DNA from: an uncultured Collinsella sp.
GTDB lineage: Bacteria > Actinomycetota > Coriobacteriia > Coriobacteriales > Coriobacteriaceae
Length of the DNA stretch: 64,000 bases
Assembly: GCA_902479075.1 (NCBI GenBank)
Contig: CABSNK010000015.1
Coordinates: forward strand, 1 to 64,000
Reading direction: 5' to 3'
Shown: positions 63,382-64,000 of the stretch, in pieces
How the letters are laid out: the number at the start of each line of letters is the position of its first letter
Numbering within the stretch: position 1 is the stretch's first letter
Notes under the pieces: generated by a model
Told to the model about the DNA's origin: nothing
Databases searched by the model: none
Seen by the model: only the letters and a program-made list of their open reading frames with translations
Translations under genes and position numbers: made by a program

Positions 63382-64000
63382 ATGCAGATCCCGCTCATTC
63401 TCCCCCAAATCGTTGCGCTCGATATTGTCTTTGCCCTGGCTGCTTGCCTGCAGACGATCCACGTTCCGCTCATCGTATCGCGCCGCTCGTCCTATAACCG
63501 TAAGGTGACTTGCGCCTACGAGGCGAGCCTCGTGGTTCACCTGATGGTTTCGGCGCTCATCCTGTTCGCGTCGTCTGGCTCGTATCTGGTGGCGCCGCTT
63601 GGCGTTTGCGCCAGGGCAATGGGCGGAGCGCTGTGGCTCAATGCCGCGATCTTTGTATATGGCGTGGTGCTTATGGTGCACTATCGCCGTCCCGTCATGC
63701 TGACTGAGCTGCTGCTCGTTGCCGCCGTTACGCCGCCGGTGGTTTTTGCCATGGGCTCGGCGTGGACCGTTGTCCTAATCGCAGAAGGAGCGTTCTTCCT
63801 GTTCCGTTCCATCGCGGCGCTCTTGATGGACGTCCGTAACCGCCAGGAGGATATTACCGCGTTCTCGACGATTGAAACCATCAACGTGATTCCCGTGGGC
63901 ATCCTGTATCTAGACCCGAGGGACCGTCCGTTGCTCATGAACCGCTGCATGCGCAAAAACCTGGTGGAGCTTCATATGCCCACCGATCTGCGCGACATGA
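63382..64000 (+). CDS. Membrane sensor protein, 5' part (runs off the window)
   Basis: At least 206 codons from ATG 63382, open to the window end. Six hydrophobic helices (for example VTCAYEASLVVHLMVSALIL and TELLLVAAVTPPVVFAMGSA), then at about 165 a soluble domain (ITAFSTIETINVIPVGILYL; PLLMNRCMRKNL) that resembles the start of a PAS or kinase module. It follows the previous sensor gene by 2 bp, so the two are probably one operon and one signalling unit. Confidence 0.6.
   Translation, partial: MQIPLILPQIVALDIVFALAACLQTIHVPLIVSRRSSYNRKVTCAYEASLVVHLMVSALILFASSGSYLVAPLGVCARAMGGALWLNAAIFVYGVVLMVHYRRPVMLTELLLVAAVTPPVVFAMGSAWTVVLIAEGAFFLFRSIAALLMDVRNRQEDITAFSTIETINVIPVGILYLDPRDRPLLMNRCMRKNLVELHMPTDLRDM

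Overview
The window reads as chromosome of a high-GC anaerobic actinobacterium of the Coriobacteriia, most like Collinsella. This rests on an HspR-controlled dnaK operon, two mannose-class PTS loci, a 61-residue 2x[4Fe-4S] ferredoxin, DUF5692 and DUF956 proteins, NiFe-hydrogenase maturation genes with NikR, a NiaR-controlled nadABC operon, and LuxR proteins carrying a large membrane domain. Assignment is from protein resemblance only; no rRNA is present.

Layout. 1-9.7 kb is a rearranged sugar-uptake region. It has a LevR-type PTS regulator, a IIB-IIC-IID-IIA plus GH32 operon, a deleted second copy of the regulator, and fragments of HAD, DapH, kinase and iron-alcohol-dehydrogenase genes, then tRNA-Arg(CCU). 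10-13.4 kb is a second mannose PTS operon (IIAB, IIC, IID, DUF956). 13.8-19 kb has hypA behind a large Fe-S/FAD oxidoreductase, with a divergent TetR regulator and a DUF5692 membrane protein. 19-33 kb holds stress and central functions: a membrane-anchored protein, clpB, an aconitase-type hydratase, dnaK-grpE-dnaJ-hspR and ferredoxin. 33-37 kb is nadA-nadB-nadC-niaR. 37-44.4 kb has trxA, nikR and hypF-hypC-hypD-hypE. 44.5-52 kb carries two large exported proteins: a 1507-aa protein under a cobalamin riboswitch, and a C69 dipeptidase with an LAKTG anchor. 52-64 kb has gph, a lipoprotein, crr, a truncated SIS gene, pyrE, an mgtA-like P-type ATPase split in two, a membrane LuxR regulator, and two tandem membrane sensors, the last running off the window.

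How the genes connect. HypA and HypFCDE supply Ni-Fe-CN/CO cofactor assembly for a [NiFe] hydrogenase encoded elsewhere, and NikR would adjust nickel uptake. An identical-architecture inverted repeat lies upstream of both clpB and dnaK and is the likely HspR operator. A 19-bp-arm palindrome upstream of nadA is the likely NiaR operator. LevR probably controls the fructan-type PTS/GH32 operon in trans.

The most unusual content is in the gaps between genes. There are six units of a rigid pattern (GGAAA-N6-CCC-N18-GGG-N6-TTTCC), tandem at exactly 62 bp; three copies of a structured element whose stems change sequence but keep pairing and which begin at the stop codon of a minus-strand gene; three 65-bp hairpins; and further hairpin families that bracket individual genes.
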